Shown piece after piece: positions 60,646-64,000 of a stretch of 64,000 bases of DNA. Position 1 is the first letter of the stretch. Every line of letters starts with the position of its first letter. The DNA comes from an uncultured Parabacteroides sp. Its GTDB lineage: Bacteria > Bacteroidota > Bacteroidia > Bacteroidales > Tannerellaceae. Below the pieces are notes generated by a model. The model worked only from the letters and a program-made list of their open reading frames with translations, searched no databases and had not been told where the DNA came from. The stretch covers positions 1 to 64,000 of the forward strand of contig CASEMX010000014.1 in the NCBI GenBank assembly GCA_949289155.1, in the 5' to 3' direction. The translations under genes were made by a program, and so were the position numbers.

Positions 60646-61212
60646 ATGATAAAGATGCGACAACATTTTGACATAGATAGCGTATTAGGTACAGAATTGC
60701 AAGATCCAACCAAGCGCCGAGCGGCTTTTTCCCGTATAGTTACATTGTATGGCGAGAAATTATACTGGCAAATTCGAAAAATGGTATTAAGTCATGAGGA
60801 CGCAGATGATTTGTTGCAGAATACTTTCTTGAAAGCATGGAGTAATTTAGACTATTTCAGGGGAGAAGCAAAAATTTCGACTTGGCTATTTAAGATAGCA
60901 ATCAATGAATGCTTGACTTTTATTAATAAGCAACGCATGCAAAACAGTATTTCGATAGATGATGCAGATGTTTTTTTGTTGGAACGCCTTAAGAGTGATG
61001 AGTTCTTCAATGGAGATGAAATCCAATTAAGGCTTCAGGAAGCTATCTTGAGACTTCCGGAAAAACAACGGTTAGTATTCAATATGAAATATTTTGATAA
61101 TATGAAATATGATGAAATTTCGGAAATACTCGGGACGTCTGTCGGCGCATTAAAGGCTTCTTATCATTATGCTGTCAAAAAGATAGAAGAATATTTAACG
61201 AAAAGTATTTAA
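60646..61212 (+). CDS. ECF-type sigma-70 family factor
   Basis: A 188-residue sigma factor. Region 2 (MVLSHEDADDLLQNTFLKAW) and region 4 (LPEKQRLVFNMKYFDNMKYDE, GTSVGALKASYHYAVKKI) are clear; region 3 is absent. A -7-like box TATCTTTA at 60625-60632 precedes the ATG at 60646, so the longer frame from 60607 was rejected. The next gene looks like its anti-sigma partner. Confidence 0.92.
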   Translation: MIKMRQHFDIDSVLGTELQDPTKRRAAFSRIVTLYGEKLYWQIRKMVLSHEDADDLLQNTFLKAWSNLDYFRGEAKISTWLFKIAINECLTFINKQRMQNSISIDDADVFLLERLKSDEFFNGDEIQLRLQEAILRLPEKQRLVFNMKYFDNMKYDEISEILGTSVGALKASYHYAVKKIEEYLTKSI

Positions 61213-61259
61213 ACCATCTGTCAATGGAATAGTCTTATTAAATATAAAAGCCAAAAGAT

Positions 61260-61664
61260 ATGAAAAACGAAGATGATAATCTGAAAAAAGTTCCAAAAGA
61301 AAATCCTTTCCGTGTCCCAGAAGGGTATATGGAAGGGCTGACAGCTCGGATTATGAAGCAAATTCCGGACGAAATGCCGCAAATCGAGCCTCAAGAAGTC
61401 TCGTTATGGGAAAAAGTTCGTCCGATTCTCTATCTGGCTGCTATGTTTGTGGGATTAGGCTTATTTTTTGAAGCCATTGCTTATTTCGATACTTCAGAAG
61501 AGGCATCGATAGTTTCCGATTCTTTGTTGGTAAATACGGAAGTGCCTGATCAATCTTTGTTTACGGAAGAGGATTCTTATAATGAAGATGAAGATTATCT
61601 TGCTTATATTGAAGATTGGTATGCGGATGCTTTAATTCAAGAAGAATTGAACGAAGAAGAATAA
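61260..61664 (+). CDS. Probable anti-sigma factor, single-pass membrane protein
   Basis: A 134-residue protein. An N-terminal cytoplasmic part (PKENPFRVPEGYMEGLTARIM) is typical of small membrane proteins following ECF sigma genes in Bacteroidota; one membrane segment (about 57-75) and a very acidic periplasmic tail follow. The tail could bind cations or the next protein. The anti-sigma role is inferred from position. Confidence 0.65.
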   Translation: MKNEDDNLKKVPKENPFRVPEGYMEGLTARIMKQIPDEMPQIEPQEVSLWEKVRPILYLAAMFVGLGLFFEAIAYFDTSEEASIVSDSLLVNTEVPDQSLFTEEDSYNEDEDYLAYIEDWYADALIQEELNEEE

Positions 61665-61711
61665 ACGATTTTTTTACGAAGGTATTAACTTTATTTATAT
61701 ATATAACTGGT

Positions 61712-62176
61712 ATGAATAAAATAATTCTCTATATATTTGCGCTGGTTTTAGGAATGAGCTTCACAGAGGTGAGAGCACAAGATTTCAAACGACAAAAGTC
61801 TTTCAATAGAGAAGCATTTGAATCCAAAAAAAATGCTTTTATTACGGCGGAAATCGGATTAACTCCGGAAGAAGCTGCTGCGTTCATTCCATTATGTAAT
61901 GAATTGCAGCAGAAAAAGTTTGAGGTCGGTAAAGATTGTAGAAAAAAGAGTCGAGCTATTTGCAAAAAGCAAAATGTTTCTGATGAAGAATACAATCAAA
62001 CGATAAATATTTGTTTGGAAAGCCGTATCAAAGAAGCAGAGTTGGAAAAAGAATATTACGAGAAGTTCAGTAAGATTCTGAAACCAGAGAAGCTTTTTAA
62101 GTATAAAGGCGCAGAGATGAAATTTGCAAAGCTCTTTATGAAAGAGCGGAGTAAGAATAAAAAGGAACATCTATAA
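61712..62176 (+). CDS. Exported Spy/CpxP-like protein
   Basis: A 154-residue protein with a signal peptide (cleavage after about TEVRA). The mature part is a charged helical protein beginning EIGLTPEEAAAFIPL, similar to the LTxxQ repeats of Spy/CpxP periplasmic chaperones. It follows the sigma/anti-sigma pair, so the three may form an envelope-stress circuit. The start at 61712 puts the signal peptide at the N-terminus. Confidence 0.7.
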   Translation: MNKIILYIFALVLGMSFTEVRAQDFKRQKSFNREAFESKKNAFITAEIGLTPEEAAAFIPLCNELQQKKFEVGKDCRKKSRAICKKQNVSDEEYNQTINICLESRIKEAELEKEYYEKFSKILKPEKLFKYKGAEMKFAKLFMKERSKNKKEHL

Positions 62177-62243
62177 GATATAAGAATAAAATTATCATTA
62201 TTTGTGTTTTTTGTTTAGATTTAGTTTTGGCGTTTAATTTTTT

Positions 62244-62283
62244 AGGGAGGGTTAGCGACGGGATGTCGGTTCCCTCTTTTTTT
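62244..62283 (+). terminator. Terminator after the sigma operon
   Basis: AGGGA pairs with TCCCT and CGAC with GTCG inside, followed by seven T. Confidence 0.65.
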
Positions 62284-62349
62284 ATGCTTTCTTCTGAACA
62301 AAGCACACTTTTCTTTCATTTAATTCCATTACGGTCTTATTTTATTTTG

Positions 62350-62357
62350 TATTTTTG
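62350..62357 (+). promoter_or_regulatory. -7 promoter box of the cyclophilin gene
   Basis: TATTTTTG, 33 bp before the ATG at 62391. Confidence 0.6.
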
Positions 62358-62390
62358 TTTCCCGAATTTATAATAGAAAAATAAAAAGAG

Positions 62391-63074
62391 ATGATGACAC
62401 GGCTATTGACAAGTTTGCTGATAACCTTATTGGTTTTGTCTGTTCCTTTTTCACAGGCAAAGGCAGAAGATGAGAAGGAAACGATTGTCCTTATCGATAC
62501 CGATATGGGAAAAATCAAAGTAAAGTTGTATAATGATACACCTTTACATCGAGATAACTTTATTAAAAATGTAAATGAGCATTTGTATGATGGATTATTA
62601 TTTCATCGCGTTATTCGGCAATTTGTTATTCAAGCGGGGGATATTCATTCAAAAGATGCTCCGCTGGATAAGCATTTAGGAGATGGTGACCCGGACTATC
62701 GAATTCCGGCAGAAATTGTTTATCCGAAGCATTTTCATAAGGCAGGAGCTCTGTGTGCTGCACGAACCAGTGACGATGTGAATCCAAAGAGGGAATCTTC
62801 CGCTTCGCAATTTTATATTGTAACGGGTACTTTCTATACAGAGATGGAATTGGACAAGTGGGAAAAGGAGAAGAATATTAAATTTACGCCGGAGCAGCGG
62901 GAAGCTTATATGATGGAGGGTGGACGTCCGGACTTAGATAACCAATATACTGTGTTCGGTGAGGTTATCAGCGGCATGAAAACCGTTTTTAAAATTCAAA
63001 TGGTGGAGACGAACGATGAGGACCGCCCGAAGAAGAATATCAAAATCAAATCAATGAAGATTGTTGAGAAATAA
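62391..63074 (+). CDS. Exported cyclophilin-type peptidyl-prolyl isomerase
   Basis: A 227-residue protein with a signal peptide (cleavage after about SQAKA) and a cyclophilin domain: DGLLFHRVIRQFVIQAGD near 65 and SSASQFYIVTG near 140 hold the catalytic Arg and Gln. An insertion rich in charged residues lies between the last strands. It helps periplasmic proteins fold. The next gene starts directly at its stop. Confidence 0.92.
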   Translation: MMTRLLTSLLITLLVLSVPFSQAKAEDEKETIVLIDTDMGKIKVKLYNDTPLHRDNFIKNVNEHLYDGLLFHRVIRQFVIQAGDIHSKDAPLDKHLGDGDPDYRIPAEIVYPKHFHKAGALCAARTSDDVNPKRESSASQFYIVTGTFYTEMELDKWEKEKNIKFTPEQREAYMMEGGRPDLDNQYTVFGEVISGMKTVFKIQMVETNDEDRPKKNIKIKSMKIVEK

Positions 63075-64000
63075 ATGAATCATTATAAGGAGACGATTCG
63101 TTTAGGTGTCCCGATTATGTTGGGACAGCTGGGGATTATTGTGGTGAATTTTGCCGATAATATTATGGTCGGTCACCATAGTACGCAGGAATTGGCTGCT
63201 GCTTCGTTTGTCAACAACTTTTTTAATTTGGCGTTTATTTTCGGAATGGGCTTCTCTTATGGATTGACACCCATCATCGGGCGTCTTTTCGCGCAAGGGA
63301 AAAAGGAAGAGGCGGGAGCGGTTCTGAAGAATAGCCTCGTGATAAACTTTATCGTCGGCATTTTGCTCAGCCTCTGTATGCTGTTCCTTCTTTTCAATCT
63401 TGATTGGTTGAATCAGCCGAAAGAGCTGTACCCCTACATTCTTCCTTATTATATATTGCAGCTGTTTTCTGTCGTTTTCGCGATGCTTTTTAATTCGTTC
63501 AAACAGTTTAGCGATGGGACGACCGATACGCTTACGCCGATGTATATCATGCTTTCTGCGAATGTCCTGAATATTATAGGCAACTACTTTTTGATTTATG
63601 GACACGGGGGCTTTCCTGAAATGGGACTGACCGGGGCTGGCATTTCTACGCTTTTCAGTCGCATTTTGACTTTTGCGGTATTCCTCTTGCTCTTTTTTAA
63701 CCGCAAAAAATATGCGATTTATTTGCAGGGTTTCCGTTCGACGCGTATCTGCAAAGAGAAAATCCGGAGCCTTGTGCGATTGGGACTGCCGGTCGGTTTT
63801 CAGATGGGGGTAGAGACCGGCTCGTTCAGTTTAAGCGTCATCATGATGGGATGGATTGGGAGCATTGCCTTGGCTGCATATCAAGTGGCAGGAGTCATTA
63901 CGACGCTTGGCTTTATGTTTTATTACGGTATCGGAGCCGCCGTGTCGATTCGCGTCAGCAATTTCTACGGAAGCGATAATCCGGCGGAGATTCACCGTGC
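63075..64000 (+). CDS. MATE family efflux transporter (3' end outside the window)
   Basis: The frame opens with ATG at 63075, directly after the cyclophilin stop, and runs off the window after about 308 residues (a full MATE protein has about 450). The start MNHYKETIRLGVPIMLGQ, the VNFADNIMVG segment and repeated hydrophobic helices match the MATE/DinF fold. It would export drugs or metabolites with a sodium or proton gradient. It may be coupled to the cyclophilin gene. Confidence 0.9.
   Translation, partial: MNHYKETIRLGVPIMLGQLGIIVVNFADNIMVGHHSTQELAAASFVNNFFNLAFIFGMGFSYGLTPIIGRLFAQGKKEEAGAVLKNSLVINFIVGILLSLCMLFLLFNLDWLNQPKELYPYILPYYILQLFSVVFAMLFNSFKQFSDGTTDTLTPMYIMLSANVLNIIGNYFLIYGHGGFPEMGLTGAGISTLFSRILTFAVFLLLFFNRKKYAIYLQGFRSTRICKEKIRSLVRLGLPVGFQMGVETGSFSLSVIMMGWIGSIALAAYQVAGVITTLGFMFYYGIGAAVSIRVSNFYGSDNPAEIHR

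Overview
The window is a chromosomal segment of a Bacteroidales bacterium (phylum Bacteroidota). Direct evidence: the promoter box TAnnTTTG, the Bacteroidota -7 consensus, sits in front of about twenty genes; the primary sigma factor is the short Bacteroidota type; and the gene set is typical of the order (DUF3078 and CCDC81-HU/SPOR proteins, DapL lysine pathway, HU-HIG type DNA-binding protein, LptC-CNNM-PpiD block). A family such as Tannerellaceae (Parabacteroides-like) would fit, but I cannot fix the genus. There is no phage, CRISPR array or transposase gene; this looks like core chromosome with an unusually repeat-rich set of intergenic regions.

Layout. 0-19 kb: flavodoxin-type reductase, tRNA-Thr, a PurF-like protein with a degenerate glutaminase half, a DUF3078 outer-membrane protein, two GNAT-fold proteins, a GH29 fucosidase, a large TPR protein, a secreted flavodoxin divergent from an AraC regulator, then a five-gene minus-strand block (tetraheme cytochrome fused to a SUMF1 domain, Tat-exported Gfo/Idh/MocA oxidoreductase, Tat-exported TIM-barrel isomerase, hemerythrin-like protein, LuxR regulator). 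19-27 kb: cutC, then a tight envelope operon (coaX, outer-membrane protein, TPR protein, lptC, CNNM/CorC protein, PpiD-like foldase). 27-40 kb: nitroreductase and quinol monooxygenase, YihY, aquaporin, TRIC-like channel, SBF-type transporter, a candidate small RNA, rmuC, HU-winged-helix protein, ABC-F ATPase, recQ. 40-47 kb: an efflux operon in which the RND permease and the TolC-like outer-membrane channel are one 1506-residue reading frame, then rnpB and a zinc peptidase. 47-55 kb: a second, intact PurF, dapF-dapL, rpoD, an HtrA protease and a CCDC81-HU/SPOR protein. 55-64 kb: a cobalamin lower-ligand assembly cluster (cbiB, cobU, cobT, cobS, cobC), an ECF sigma/anti-sigma/periplasmic-protein trio, a cyclophilin and a truncated MATE exporter.

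The most unusual pattern is between the genes. At least eight intergenic regions carry short tandem arrays whose sequences fall into several unrelated families, yet nearly all have a period of 41-42 bp, or 21 bp, and carry a short palindrome in each unit. These are whole numbers of DNA helical turns. In one family the palindrome arms change in a compensatory way. This, the RND-OMF fusion, the cytochrome-SUMF1 redox block and the glutaminase-dead PurF paralog are the leading candidates for something not yet described.

Several genes were given starts internal to their open frames, because the longer frame begins at a TTG or ATG inside, or upstream of, a recognisable -7 box.
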